A stretch of 64,000 nt of DNA, from positions 57,854 through 121,853 of the forward strand of contig JAFTRI010000007.1 in the NCBI GenBank assembly GCA_017462345.1, in the 5' to 3' direction. The translations under genes and the position numbers were made by a program. Origin of the DNA: Muribaculaceae bacterium (GTDB lineage Bacteria > Bacteroidota > Bacteroidia > Bacteroidales > Muribaculaceae). Positions 9,000 through 19,729 of the stretch are shown piece by piece (within the stretch, counting starts at the first letter, position 1; each line of letters begins with the position of its first letter). The notes beneath the pieces were generated by a model that was not told where the DNA came from, did not search any database, and worked only from the letters and a program-made list of their open reading frames with translations.

Positions 9000-11743
9000 T
9001 ACCACTTCACCCCATTGGAATAAGATGACCGCTTGTCATACTTGAGATCCTGCAAGAGCGAGGATTTCACCGAAATGTGGAAATTATAGGATTTATAAGG
9101 GCCTACCGGAACGAAACTTGCTCTCATTGTAAAGCAATGCAAGTCACGGCTTATGTTACAGTTCATATAAGCAATCTTGTGGGTATCGAAATTATAACTG
9201 GCACTGAATCCGAAGTTCCAGTTTTTAGTCGGCCGTATATTTCCCGAGAAACTGAGGTTCTGGGTGATTTTACCGTCATATTCCATCTTCTGCTTATTGA
9301 ACTCCCCGTAACTGTAATTCACCGAATAGTTTATTGACAGGCTCCAGGGGACACTCCATTTTACATATCCCTCAGGAGTGAGTGCATCCCCTTCCTTCTT
9401 CTTACCATAATGGCGTTTGCTGTCTATATCCTCCTCTTCGGTATCCGAAACCGGAGTATCTTCCAGGGAATCCTCCTTATCACTATTGCCGGACGAACCG
9501 TCTTTATTACGCTTGAACGTATCATTATTGAACGTATATGAGAATGAAGTCCCTGTACTCGACAATCGTGCAAGCCCCTTGCCTGCCTGTAATCTGGTCC
9601 TGTCGACACGCACCGGATTTCCGTATTGGTTCAGCTGGTAGGTATAAACATCCCATACTGCCGACAGATTAAGATTAAAATTTTTCACAATGCGTAACAT
9701 CAACGAGGTGTTTATGTTACTCCACCGGAGTGAATCGGCAGCAAAATTATAACTCTGCGACACCGTGAAATTCTCAATCAACGACACTTTCTTTTCGCCG
9801 ATACTGTCATTATCGGTCTTCACTTTCATCTCGACATTATTGGCAAGCGAGACTGTCACGGCACCGGTCTTACCCTGTCCCGGCACGCCAAAAAGACTGT
9901 TAGGATAATATGAATATTTCCTTTCGGTCATCGTTCCGTCAGAATTAGGATACCGGTATGTCCCATAGTAGCCGAAAAAACTTGAAGAGAAGTCAGGTGC
10001 TGCACTGAACGAGACTGTCGGAGTGAATACGTGTCTAATCATTTTCACCTTGTCACCCAAGAACGGTAACGGCTGGAAAAATCCGTAAACCTTCGTATCA
10101 AGAGACATCGACGCCGAAAAATCCCAGACATTATAGAAACTGTAACTCGTGTCACACACTTCAGCGGCAGCATTAGGATCCCACTGGCGACGCACCTTAT
10201 TGGTGTACATGCGGTCAGTCAATGTTATCTGAGGGGTAAGATTCAGGTATTTGAACAGGTTAAACGTAGCGGAAACCGGTACATTGTGTTTCATCCCGTT
10301 ACGCCAGTCCTTAATGAGACTTTTCTTAAAGAACTCGTCCTGCTTGGAGGTAAGTGAATTCTGGAACTGACCGGAATAGGACATCCTTATCTTCTCATAC
10401 CACTTCTCATCACCCACAGCCCGTTTCCGCTTGAACGGATAGGTCTGAGACATGGTTATGGTCACATTCGGGAACGACACGGTCAATGTCGAGTCCTGCG
10501 TACGCTGTGCTACATTGGCAGTCGTTGACAGAGACCACTTTGACTGCGGGAAACGGTAAGTCATATTTATCGTACTGCTCTTGGTGTTTTCAGTGAACGC
10601 ACTACTATAGTAGCTGTTCACATCATTACGGGTGTAACCGCTTGTGGTGAAGTTAACACTTGCCGACAGGTTCAAATTGGGATTGGCCTTGGCATCCTGA
10701 GAATGACTCCACAATATCTGGAAGTTGGTCTGCTTAGAATAATCAGGCGACCCTTTCTCTCCATATATCGATTTAAGATAGCTCAAATTAAAATTCCCGG
10801 AATATTTATACCTTTTGACATAGACTGACTGAGCCGAAAGTCCCCACGACCCCTTGGTATATACCTCTCCGGTAAGGGCAAGGTCGATATTATCATTTAT
10901 TGCAAAATAGTAACCGCCGTTACTCAGATAGAAACCGCGCTGATAATCATCCCCGATTGTCGGGAATATGACACCCGAGGAGTATTTTTTTGAAAAAGGG
11001 AAATAACCGAACGGGACAGCTACCGGAAGCGGCAAGCCGGCAAGCACCATGTAGGCAGGACCAGTAACTATATTTTTTTTCGGCTTCATCTTGGCTTTCG
11101 TTATCTGAAAATAGAAGTGTGGATTATCATGATTGTCACACGTTGTATAGCGTCCGCCTTGTATAAAATATTCGTCAGTATCGGTCTTCTTGGTCTTACC
11201 GCCCGTCAGATACCCCTCACCCTGCTGGGTTATGACATCGGTGATATACCCTTTCTTTGTCTTGAAATTATAGTTCATCTCCTTACTTTCGTAAGTATCA
11301 CCGCTTTCCTGAAAGATTGGTGTACCCATCAAATCCCCGACACTATCGGTACGTCCCGTGGCATATACCGTACTTTTATCCAAGTCCATTTCTATCTGCT
11401 CGGCATCAAGTTTTATCTCCCCATACGTTACCGCGCCTTTGCCGTACATATATGCCCTATTCTGTCCTTTCATAACCATAGAGTCCTTGGAGGAGAAAGT
11501 CACCACGTTGTCAAGATCGACCTTTTCACGGCGTATCCTTGAACGGTGCTTGGACGCGACAGTATCTGTTGCCGAAGTATCCACGAGTGCCTCAGGCTTT
11601 TCCTCCCGGACGACTATCAAAGTATCATCACCGGCCGATTCCCCATCACCGTACTGATACAGCGGGCGGGCTGAAGAAGCCAAGCTCACAGCACACAGGA
11701 TCATCGATATGACTATATATAGTTGAGAGTGTCTCAAGATCAA
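8996..11743 (-). CDS. lptD: LptD-like LPS assembly outer membrane protein
   Basis: 915-aa outer membrane protein with a signal peptide (about residues 1-26). An OstA/LptA-like beta domain (about 75-200, with GQNRAYMYGKGAVTYGEIKLDAE-type repeats) is followed by a long beta-barrel with alternating aromatic strands up to a terminal WY. LptD inserts lipopolysaccharide into the outer leaflet; the Bacteroidota form is diverged. A hydrophilic acidic insert (about 775-815, DSLEDTPVSDTEEEDID) lies within the barrel region. A -7-type element (CAAAGATA on the plus strand, 11768-11775) lies upstream. It is the last gene of the tamB-tamL-lptD cluster, 107 bases from tamL. Assignment to LptD rests on general architecture. 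Confidence 0.8.
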   Translation of the reverse strand: MILRHSQLYIVISMILCAVSLASSARPLYQYGDGESAGDDTLIVVREEKPEALVDTSATDTVASKHRSRIRREKVDLDNVVTFSSKDSMVMKGQNRAYMYGKGAVTYGEIKLDAEQIEMDLDKSTVYATGRTDSVGDLMGTPIFQESGDTYESKEMNYNFKTKKGYITDVITQQGEGYLTGGKTKKTDTDEYFIQGGRYTTCDNHDNPHFYFQITKAKMKPKKNIVTGPAYMVLAGLPLPVAVPFGYFPFSKKYSSGVIFPTIGDDYQRGFYLSNGGYYFAINDNIDLALTGEVYTKGSWGLSAQSVYVKRYKYSGNFNLSYLKSIYGEKGSPDYSKQTNFQILWSHSQDAKANPNLNLSASVNFTTSGYTRNDVNSYYSSAFTENTKSSTINMTYRFPQSKWSLSTTANVAQRTQDSTLTVSFPNVTITMSQTYPFKRKRAVGDEKWYEKIRMSYSGQFQNSLTSKQDEFFKKSLIKDWRNGMKHNVPVSATFNLFKYLNLTPQITLTDRMYTNKVRRQWDPNAAAEVCDTSYSFYNVWDFSASMSLDTKVYGFFQPLPFLGDKVKMIRHVFTPTVSFSAAPDFSSSFFGYYGTYRYPNSDGTMTERKYSYYPNSLFGVPGQGKTGAVTVSLANNVEMKVKTDNDSIGEKKVSLIENFTVSQSYNFAADSLRWSNINTSLMLRIVKNFNLNLSAVWDVYTYQLNQYGNPVRVDRTRLQAGKGLARLSSTGTSFSYTFNNDTFKRNKDGSSGNSDKEDSLEDTPVSDTEEEDIDSKRHYGKKKEGDALTPEGYVKWSVPWSLSINYSVNYSYGEFNKQKMEYDGKITQNLSFSGNIRPTKNWNFGFSASYNFDTHKIAYMNCNISRDLHCFTMRASFVPVGPYKSYNFHISVKSSLLQDLKYDKRSSYSNGVKWY

Positions 11744-11850
11744 TTCCTATAGGGACAAAATTCCTTGCAAAGATAGCACATGACAAGCGGATTATAAACA
11801 TGTTTTCCCCTTTTTAACGACCTATAAGCAAATTATTTTCCCAAATCACG

Positions 11851-14145
11851 CTAAAACGGATAACCTATGGCAAGATGGAATGCGAGCGACTTGCCAAAGG
11901 AATCCATGTTATAATATCCGCTGTGCCCAGTGTCATACGGGGCATGTATGCCTATTCCCAAATCACCGCGCACGACAAGCATTCCCATGTCAAACCGTAT
12001 TCCAACACCTGTACCGACGGCAAGCTCCTTAAAAAAGGACGATGCCTCAAGTGTCCCTCCCGGACGTTGTGTATCATCCTCAAGCAACCACACATTACCG
12101 GTATCAAGGAACAATGCGCCCCTCAACGCTCCATAAATCGGGAACCGGTATTCGATATTGAATTCGAACTTGAATGTTCCCGTCTGGTCAAAATATCCAT
12201 TGACGGCATCAAGCGGCGCACGATAGCTGCCGGGACCTATACTACGCACGGTGAAAGCCCTGACCGAATTTGCTCCACCCGCATAAAACTGCTCGCTATA
12301 AGGAACCTGTGCTGAATTTCCGTAAGCATGAGCCGCTCCTGCCGCGACCCTCGACACAAGCCAATGAGTACCACCAAGACGACGACCGTAAACAAGCTGA
12401 GTAGAACCCTTTACAAACTGGGAGAAAGGCGTATCAAACAATTCTTTTTCTCCCTTTTTGCCACATGCCTCCCATATTGACCAGAATATATTTCCCGCTT
12501 CCTGCACCGAGAATTGCCAATTCAATGTATTGTCCTTACCGAATGAGCGATCATACACATAACTGTACATTATCTGCGGAATAAACTGATTACGGAAACT
12601 TTGGGCAATAGCCGTATTCGCAGCCATTATCGAGTCAAATTCCGATGTCGTGTTCAGCAGATTAGTGTACGTGAGTTTAAACAGGGTCAATGTGTTGGAC
12701 GCATGGCGTGTCGCACGCCAGTCATAATTGAATGAAGCGTTGAACTGCGCCATCCTAAAATAATGCGGACGGTTCAAGAGGTCGGCATTCAGTGAAATAC
12801 GTGTCCAGTTAAGTGCCCGATGACGTCGTGGGATAAAACGAGGGGCAATAAGCCTCGGAAACGATAGTGACGTGGTTATCCCGAACTCGTAAGAATTAAA
12901 CAACGACGAGTTTCCCCGATCCCGACCGGTCTGCCACTCGTATGTTCCTGTCAGGCTCACATTGAACTGTTCCCCTCCCCCGAAAAGATTCCTGTTGGTC
13001 ACACCTAATGTCACTCCCGGCCCAAGATAGCTATTGGACTTGGATGACGCATTCACTTCAATACTTGCCTCTAACGGAGTATCGAAAGTACATGAAACCA
13101 CGACATCCAGCAGATCTTCGCTACTCACGGTATCCCGCGTCACCTCAATATTTACGGCATTGAATATACCCAAGCGAGAGAAATAGGTCTGCGTCCTGTT
13201 CATATCCCTGACTGTAAACACTTTCCCTGCTCTGAACGCCACGCATTCCGGAATAAGTTCCCTCCGCAGTTTCGATGGCATCATCTGTACAAGCGTCCCA
13301 CGGGATGTCTCGACCGTATCAGGGAATCCACCGCCCTGATTACGGTAAACATTTACTGTTATATTTCCTGTACGATAGCGGTTCAGGGCAATAGCCGGTG
13401 TATTATTCGCAATAGTCATTTTCAATGAGACACGTCCCGGAGTTATAGTGCTGTCGGCAAGATACCCGATATATTCCGGACGGAAATAATAATAGCCACG
13501 ATTACGCAAAACATCCGTGATACGAGACCGTTCAGCGCTCAAGGAGTCAACACAATATCTGGAACCTGACCTGAGATAACTGCCACGGACGGCAACCGAA
13601 TCTATAACATGATACAAGTGGCACGTGTCAGGAAGCAATTCCACCGAATCAAGCATGTAGGCCGATCCGGTATTAATCCTATAACTTATCCTCGCTTTCT
13701 TAGGATTACGTCCCTTTATCAGTTCAAATGACGCAGTCCCGCGAAAATATCCGTTATCGGCAAGTACCTCATCAATCATTTTCGTACGAATCTCGGGACG
13801 CACATCAGATATGAGTACCGGCTCCTCCACAAGTTTTTCATAAAGCCAGTGCCTGAATCCCGATGGAGGATTACTCCAGTTGTTATAAACCCACAACCCT
13901 AACGGAAACGGATAACGGATATAAGGTGAAATCAATGAATTATTTGGTGCTACATTTACTGCTTCTTTAACTTGAGCCTGCAAACCGGCCGGAATATCCT
14001 CCCCAGGAACAGTTATAATTTCTATTTTCTTCACTCCGGTATAAAGCAATTCGTCCTGAGCTATGCGCCTGGTAGTAGAACAAGCTCCGAGCACCAATGC
14101 CGTAACGGCCACGACAAATATCAATATGATGTCATTTTTTCTCAT
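11851..14145 (-). CDS. TamL: lipidated TamA/BamA-family outer membrane protein
   Basis: 764-aa Omp85-superfamily protein. The N-terminus is a lipoprotein signal with lipobox LGAC (Cys22), followed by POTRA-like domains (about 30-350, for example VKKIEIITVPGE and RKLNRYRTGNITVNVYRNQ-like strands) and a 16-strand barrel whose C-terminal half includes YSEQFYAGGANSVRAF (the conserved L6 region) and a final aromatic strand. Proteobacterial TamA is not lipidated, whereas Bacteroidota carry the lipidated TamL form. Its start overlaps the end of tamB by 14 bases, so the two are translationally coupled, which supports a TamL-TamB complex acting in outer membrane protein or lipid delivery. Confidence 0.85.
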   Translation of the reverse strand: MRKNDIILIFVVAVTALVLGACSTTRRIAQDELLYTGVKKIEIITVPGEDIPAGLQAQVKEAVNVAPNNSLISPYIRYPFPLGLWVYNNWSNPPSGFRHWLYEKLVEEPVLISDVRPEIRTKMIDEVLADNGYFRGTASFELIKGRNPKKARISYRINTGSAYMLDSVELLPDTCHLYHVIDSVAVRGSYLRSGSRYCVDSLSAERSRITDVLRNRGYYYFRPEYIGYLADSTITPGRVSLKMTIANNTPAIALNRYRTGNITVNVYRNQGGGFPDTVETSRGTLVQMMPSKLRRELIPECVAFRAGKVFTVRDMNRTQTYFSRLGIFNAVNIEVTRDTVSSEDLLDVVVSCTFDTPLEASIEVNASSKSNSYLGPGVTLGVTNRNLFGGGEQFNVSLTGTYEWQTGRDRGNSSLFNSYEFGITTSLSFPRLIAPRFIPRRHRALNWTRISLNADLLNRPHYFRMAQFNASFNYDWRATRHASNTLTLFKLTYTNLLNTTSEFDSIMAANTAIAQSFRNQFIPQIMYSYVYDRSFGKDNTLNWQFSVQEAGNIFWSIWEACGKKGEKELFDTPFSQFVKGSTQLVYGRRLGGTHWLVSRVAAGAAHAYGNSAQVPYSEQFYAGGANSVRAFTVRSIGPGSYRAPLDAVNGYFDQTGTFKFEFNIEYRFPIYGALRGALFLDTGNVWLLEDDTQRPGGTLEASSFFKELAVGTGVGIRFDMGMLVVRGDLGIGIHAPYDTGHSGYYNMDSFGKSLAFHLAIGYPF

Positions 14146-17100
14146 CTGTATCTAAATTTACATCACCGGTAGGCACATGGCTTGATTTAGGCATACTGCG
14201 GAACAAATCCCGCAGAGAATGAATCTTGCGCTTATAGACAAAGCCCACACCGGTCTGTGTCACTTCCCCTTCAAGAATACTCTCATACCCCACATGCCGG
14301 AATATCCTGACAAACATCGAACCGCTGCGGTTGAGCATGTATTCAAATGAAATATCGTTAATAAGATTCTGTGAAAAACTTTCATCGGCATCGGCATCGG
14401 TCGTGTAATTCCCGCCGACAATAATTTTGAACCGGTCATTGAATAACGTCTTTGAGACCTTGTAGCTGTAACTTGTCGCAGTCGAGGTAGTCCCTCCCGT
14501 CGTGTTGTCATAGCGGTCAATACCGAAAGAGATGTCAACAAACCTGATATTGTTGGCTGCCCATGTATTTATACGGGACTCCAGAATCGAGAATAGCGGA
14601 TTACCGGAAAGATTCCCGTCAGCCTTAGTGCCTGGACCGGTATACACATTATACAGCAACATGTTCATCGCCTGATTGGCCCGCTGCCCGGCACTCATCG
14701 ACTGGAGCTCGTTCTGTATCGTTATATCATCGGGAGTTGACAAGTCAAATGCCACATTCATATTATTCAAGGTATTTGTAACAGACAGCAATACCTCAAA
14801 ATTCACCAGTCTCGAATCCTGCCCTTCCCTCGTCACGTTAGCCCGTATATCATCAACGGCACTTATATTCAATATCGGGTTAAGCATATCCCCATTAAAA
14901 GCGACATAACTCCCCTCGACAAAGTCAAACAGTTTCTCCGACATTAACGGAGGGGTGTACCGGGCAAAACCTTTGGCTATCGTGTACCTGCCGGTAACCC
15001 TGCTGTCCGCCATATTGTTCATCGTATAATTGAGGCTGCCGCTTCCCTGTAGCTGCACTTTGTTTTTCCCGTCAGTCGACAGGTCGACATTAATCGTTGT
15101 CCCATTAGAGACAATCAGCATTGCATCTATATTCATAGACAATCCCGAATTTTGTGCCGTATCACTTTCCGCGATATTGTCATCAAACCGTACGAATTCC
15201 ACCATCTCTCCCGCATTCTGCGCAGAAACAGCCGACACGGCATCTGCCATGACATAAGTTATATTAGAACCCGGCAGCAGATTCAATGTTGTCCCGATAT
15301 TAAGCAGATCGAGATTTCCCCTGACCGTTGCGTCCACATCCACAAAGCCCTTACCATATACATCGATACGTTTACCACGGCTATTGCCTAAGATTTGCAT
15401 ATTCCGTGCTTTCATCGACAGGTTGAATTCAGGGGACAGTTCCGCCAACGATATGTTACCGTTAACATATAGCGGATTATCATTAACTCCTTTAATCGTG
15501 TAGTTGTCAAATGTAATAATATTGTTCTCGACAGGGACACGCTCTTCCGAAAAGGCAAACGACGAACCTATCATATCGACCTTTACCGATGCCGAATCAA
15601 AGTCAATGTACCCGTTAAACACAGGCGAGGAAATACTGCCTGTAATATCCATCTCTCCATTTACAAGCCCGCTCAACCGTGCCGTTCCCGGAGGGAGGAA
15701 CGGATTAACGATATGCAACGGGAAATGTATCATTGAAAAATCAAGGTTTACAGGGTTATCCGATGCCGTATCGTTCAAGCAGCCGATTGCCGTCATGGCC
15801 TTTACACTATCAATCATCAGAGAGGTCTCAGCCTGCAGTTTCCCCTTCTTATCAGTCAGCATATTGACATCAAGCAGGAATGAGCCTACCCTATTCTTAC
15901 CGAATTTCAGTTCATCAAGTGCAACCGAACCATTGCCACTCAAGGAATGCTCATCCCAACGGAATCGCATATCGGCAGAAATATCCCCTTTAACCGGAGG
16001 TGCAAACGGAGATACAGCCAGCCAGTCAGACAGTTTAATATGAGAAATATTCATTACCACATCTTCCTGCCCGTGCAAGGAATCGGAATGCTCCGTGTAC
16101 AATTTCAGATGACTCCCGTCCCCTTCCATCTCCAGATTAGCATCAAAATGCTTTGTGTACACATTATACCCGACATAATTATCCTCATTTACCGTCCAGC
16201 TCTTATAAGCTATCGTAGGGTTGAACGGTGTAAAATTAACCGACATTATCGAGTCGGTCATCGTCAGGATAAGCCCAAGATTATACCCGGTTTCATCATT
16301 TATGTTACGCTGACGGAAATATGCTCCGATCCTATTATCGGCAACATACCCGTTAAGGGACATGTGGGCAAAAGCATCCATCGTACCGGGATTGTTGTCA
16401 ATCGATGCTCGGTACACCATGAACCGGGATTCCTGAAAAGCGTTGAATCCTATTCTGTCTATCCTCGTCTCGCCCGACACGAATTTACCCGCAGACACAC
16501 TCATCATCAGCAACGAGTCGTTGCTGATACTTATATCGGCTTCGCCAAGCGACATTCCCATTGATGACAAAGCACTCTCCACCACATTATCATTCCCAGC
16601 AGTCACGTCAAGATAAAACTGCGGTAAGACCGACTGTATCCGGCTGACATCGATTCTGCGAGTGGACAACTGTCCCATGAATTCACCAGATACATTCCCA
16701 AGTGATGACAACAACGAGTCAATCGAGCATTTTGCCTGCAATTCGGCATTAAGATCATTATTGTCAACGGTTATTTTCGTCATCGAACCGGTTGTTTCTA
16801 TAACGGAACGTATCTCCGTAGCACTTACCTCAATATCCGCCATGGTCCATTCGAGCCCACTTACTGCTACATCCGCAGCAATTGAGTCAAATGCGGTGGA
16901 AACTTTCCCTTTACCGGTTATTGAAAGTGTTCCGCCTGCCGATGACGTGGAAAGCCCCATTGCTTTCAAGTCAAGTTTACGTATATCCCCAGACATATCC
17001 CACTTAAAGCCACTCTTATCAATAACACCGTTGGCTATCAAGTCCATATCGGCATTTCCGTTCAAGGAAATCATCCCGATCTCGGCCACACAACTGTCAA

Positions 17101-18886
17101 GTGTTGCCCACACTCGCATATTTCCATAGGTATTCCCTTTATATTCAACACGATCGAGCGACATTTCCGCCTTGACCCTTGTGGACAGTCGTGATACATC
17201 GTATCCATGTCCTTCCGCATCAAACCGTGCTGTAATTTCATTCACACCCGCCTCCGGAAAGACTGCGTTCACAGGAAATGAATCAACATCCAACTTCACA
17301 TCGTAATCCCCGGCACGTCCTTTCCACACGGCATCAAGCGCAATCCGACCGTTACCGTCCGTCACCTCGACACTTCCGGAAACATCTCCTTTATACATTT
17401 CCACATTTCCGGCAAGCGTCAAAGGCGGGATTTCTACCTGTTCAGCTAACCGGGCTTCAAGAATTGTGGGTTTAACATAATCCACATCCGTGATAGCGCC
17501 ACCGACAGAAATGCGACCCGAAAGATTTTCCTTTTTCATGACATTCCGCACATTCCCATCCAAAAACAAGTCAATGCTTCCCGGTAACGATACTGACATT
17601 TCATGAATATCCACATCGTCCATAGTTCCGTCCACATCAACCTTGACTATAATATCATTATAGCGTGGGACTTCTTTCAGCAACGGCAACAATGACGGAT
17701 AAAGCAACTCTACATCCGTCATTCCGATACGTCCGTTGAGTTGCAATGCAACCGGATTTTTCCCGTAATCTTCCCTGACACCCATTGATGCATTGACCCG
17801 CAATGAAGAGAACAATGTCTCAATTTCAAATCCGCGGATATCCATCATTGTACTATCCATAGAGAACATGCCCGAAACGCCAATGCCGACCCCACTACGC
17901 TCCGTCATCCGTAATTCACGCAACGGGACAGCTATTTCGACCCCGCGATTATAGAAAGAATCCACGGCCAAAGAAACAGCCGACACCTCTATATAACCCA
18001 TATCGAGACCTTCTTCCGGACTTCTCCCCGATTGTGCATATAAAGCAGACTCACACCCCATTACCAGCTTGTCGACATCTATTTGCCACTGCCCGGCTGA
18101 TACGGTTGCCGAGTCTACCGATCCGACAGAGTTGTTTACGGACGGTTCTTTATCGGAATACAGATAGACAGTTTTTCCAAGCTCTACCGATAACGCGTCT
18201 GCCTTGATTTTCTTCTCCAGCATGTCAACACGTCCATTAAGCAATTCGGCATCGACAACCCGGGTCGAAAGAGTATCTATTACGGTGTTCACCGCCATGC
18301 AATAATCCACATCGGTCAGTTTCAGACGACCGGCAATAATATTCCATGCCACCTCACGCTCCTCTTTGGCAGGAGCATCCGCCGTATCATTTGCCAAGAA
18401 CAATTCCACTTTACCATTATCAACACCTGCGCTCTGTACAATTATGGAGTTTTCTGCCGGCGTCACCTTGGCATCGGACAATGCCAATACCTCTATTTCT
18501 GCCTTTAAATACACTGCAGAATCACGCGTACCCATCTTGTAATACACGTTATCAATACATGCTTCGGCTATTGATACCTCCCCTTGTAATAGCGGTATAA
18601 TCCCGACATCGATCCGGGCAGATGATATAGCCGCCAATGTGTCTCCTCCCGCATCATGTACCGCAACACCATCCAAGTTGACTTCGACAGGAAAGTTCAA
18701 CCGAAACCGTTCGACGCTGATTTTCATCCCTGTCGATTCATACACCTTATCTACAGCAATCCCTAACATTTTATCCTGAACTATAGGGACATACAGTAAG
18801 GCGAGAACAATAAGCACAAAAGCCAAAAGCCCGGCAACCGCCCACGTAACGCCTTTCAGTATTCTATGCGGCATTGAACCTTTCAA
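14132..18886 (-). CDS. tamB: TamB/AsmA-like translocation and assembly module protein
   Basis: Very large protein of 1584 aa with one N-terminal membrane anchor (about residues 10-33, WAVAGLLAFVLIVLALLYVP). It is followed by a long run of beta-rich AsmA/TamB repeats that probably form an extended hydrophobic groove across the periplasm, and by the C-terminal DUF490 (TamB) domain (about 1150-1560, with SVDDIRANVTREGQ-like strands and FDLSTPDDITIQNEL). The family bridges inner and outer membranes and moves phospholipid or assists barrel assembly. It is the first gene of its cluster, overlapping tamL by 14 bases. Confidence 0.9.
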   Translation of the reverse strand: MKGSMPHRILKGVTWAVAGLLAFVLIVLALLYVPIVQDKMLGIAVDKVYESTGMKISVERFRLNFPVEVNLDGVAVHDAGGDTLAAISSARIDVGIIPLLQGEVSIAEACIDNVYYKMGTRDSAVYLKAEIEVLALSDAKVTPAENSIIVQSAGVDNGKVELFLANDTADAPAKEEREVAWNIIAGRLKLTDVDYCMAVNTVIDTLSTRVVDAELLNGRVDMLEKKIKADALSVELGKTVYLYSDKEPSVNNSVGSVDSATVSAGQWQIDVDKLVMGCESALYAQSGRSPEEGLDMGYIEVSAVSLAVDSFYNRGVEIAVPLRELRMTERSGVGIGVSGMFSMDSTMMDIRGFEIETLFSSLRVNASMGVREDYGKNPVALQLNGRIGMTDVELLYPSLLPLLKEVPRYNDIIVKVDVDGTMDDVDIHEMSVSLPGSIDLFLDGNVRNVMKKENLSGRISVGGAITDVDYVKPTILEARLAEQVEIPPLTLAGNVEMYKGDVSGSVEVTDGNGRIALDAVWKGRAGDYDVKLDVDSFPVNAVFPEAGVNEITARFDAEGHGYDVSRLSTRVKAEMSLDRVEYKGNTYGNMRVWATLDSCVAEIGMISLNGNADMDLIANGVIDKSGFKWDMSGDIRKLDLKAMGLSTSSAGGTLSITGKGKVSTAFDSIAADVAVSGLEWTMADIEVSATEIRSVIETTGSMTKITVDNNDLNAELQAKCSIDSLLSSLGNVSGEFMGQLSTRRIDVSRIQSVLPQFYLDVTAGNDNVVESALSSMGMSLGEADISISNDSLLMMSVSAGKFVSGETRIDRIGFNAFQESRFMVYRASIDNNPGTMDAFAHMSLNGYVADNRIGAYFRQRNINDETGYNLGLILTMTDSIMSVNFTPFNPTIAYKSWTVNEDNYVGYNVYTKHFDANLEMEGDGSHLKLYTEHSDSLHGQEDVVMNISHIKLSDWLAVSPFAPPVKGDISADMRFRWDEHSLSGNGSVALDELKFGKNRVGSFLLDVNMLTDKKGKLQAETSLMIDSVKAMTAIGCLNDTASDNPVNLDFSMIHFPLHIVNPFLPPGTARLSGLVNGEMDITGSISSPVFNGYIDFDSASVKVDMIGSSFAFSEERVPVENNIITFDNYTIKGVNDNPLYVNGNISLAELSPEFNLSMKARNMQILGNSRGKRIDVYGKGFVDVDATVRGNLDLLNIGTTLNLLPGSNITYVMADAVSAVSAQNAGEMVEFVRFDDNIAESDTAQNSGLSMNIDAMLIVSNGTTINVDLSTDGKNKVQLQGSGSLNYTMNNMADSRVTGRYTIAKGFARYTPPLMSEKLFDFVEGSYVAFNGDMLNPILNISAVDDIRANVTREGQDSRLVNFEVLLSVTNTLNNMNVAFDLSTPDDITIQNELQSMSAGQRANQAMNMLLYNVYTGPGTKADGNLSGNPLFSILESRINTWAANNIRFVDISFGIDRYDNTTGGTTSTATSYSYKVSKTLFNDRFKIIVGGNYTTDADADESFSQNLINDISFEYMLNRSGSMFVRIFRHVGYESILEGEVTQTGVGFVYKRKIHSLRDLFRSMPKSSHVPTGDVNLDTDEKK

Positions 18887-19001
18887 TACAGACAGTTTTA
18901 TTTCAGGATATAAAGATACGCTTTTTGTCGTTTTCCATTAACACAAAGCCCCACAATTTAGCATTTGCAGGGCTATTAATCCGGTATTTGTTCTGCTATT
19001 A

Positions 19002-19577
19002 TCAGAAATAGAAATTCATACTGCGCGGATAGAACAGCATTCCGCTACCAACTTCCTGTGCAATACCGTCACCCATGGAATTTGCGACGATGGACAGTGC
19101 GAAACGCAAAGCAGAGGCAGGGCCATTGGCTGTTATGAGGTTATCAAGAGCAATTACCGGAGCATCACGCATTATTGCATCTTCGCAATGTTCCTCAAAA
19201 CCCGGGTAGCATGTCGCTTCCCTGCCATCAAGAATCCCGAGCGGAGCAAGTACCACTGCCGGAGCGGCACATATCGCTGCGATCTTACCTCCCTTTTCAT
19301 GCTGTTTCTTTAAGATACGGGTCAAATCCTTAGAACCGTGGAGATTAGTCGAGCCAGGCATTCCTCCGGGAACAATCAGCCACTCTGCATCGGAACATTC
19401 AAGTCCGGAAACAAGTTCATCGGCAATCACCTTGATACCATGAGCCCCAAGAACCTCAGCCTTATCAGTGATGGAAACTGTCTTAACCTCCATACCGGCA
19501 CGGCGCATCACATCAACTACGGTCAAGGCTTCTATCTCCTCAAAGCCATCGGCAAGAAATAAATAGGAAGGTTTCAT
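19002..19577 (-). CDS. DJ-1/PfpI (ThiJ) family protein
   Basis: 191-aa single-domain protein of the DJ-1/PfpI superfamily. The first beta-strand and acidic residue motif is LFLADGFEEIEA, and the nucleophile elbow is AAICAAPAVV with Cys103. Family members are glyoxalases, deglycases, chaperones or redox sensors; closest in layout are the YajL/DJ-1 subgroup proteins. ATG codons at 19583 and 19577 are both possible; the second gives the usual family N-terminus. It lies 115 bases upstream of tamB on the same strand, with no convincing terminator between them. Confidence 0.88.
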   Translation of the reverse strand: MKPSYLFLADGFEEIEALTVVDVMRRAGMEVKTVSITDKAEVLGAHGIKVIADELVSGLECSDAEWLIVPGGMPGSTNLHGSKDLTRILKKQHEKGGKIAAICAAPAVVLAPLGILDGREATCYPGFEEHCEDAIMRDAPVIALDNLITANGPASALRFALSIVANSMGDGIAQEVGSGMLFYPRSMNFYF

Positions 19578-19729
19578 AAGCATTCTAAATTTTTAAAGTG
19601 AGTAATATTCTTCATTATCAAAAAGTGTCGCATATTTGCCCGTTCATGCAACATCTACTCAAATATAACACTATTCCGGCAATAATGTTTATTCAAGTTT
19701 TATTATTTTTGAAAAAATTTTATTCCGAT

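Noticed and set aside
15504-16564. Long plus-strand frames inside tamB (15504-16043 and 15947-16564)
   Set aside because: They are antisense to the continuous 1584-codon tamB frame and show no protein family features.
18946-18980. Possible terminator between the DJ-1-like gene and tamB
   Set aside because: Stem is only about five pairs with a long loop and no T tract in the transcribed direction.
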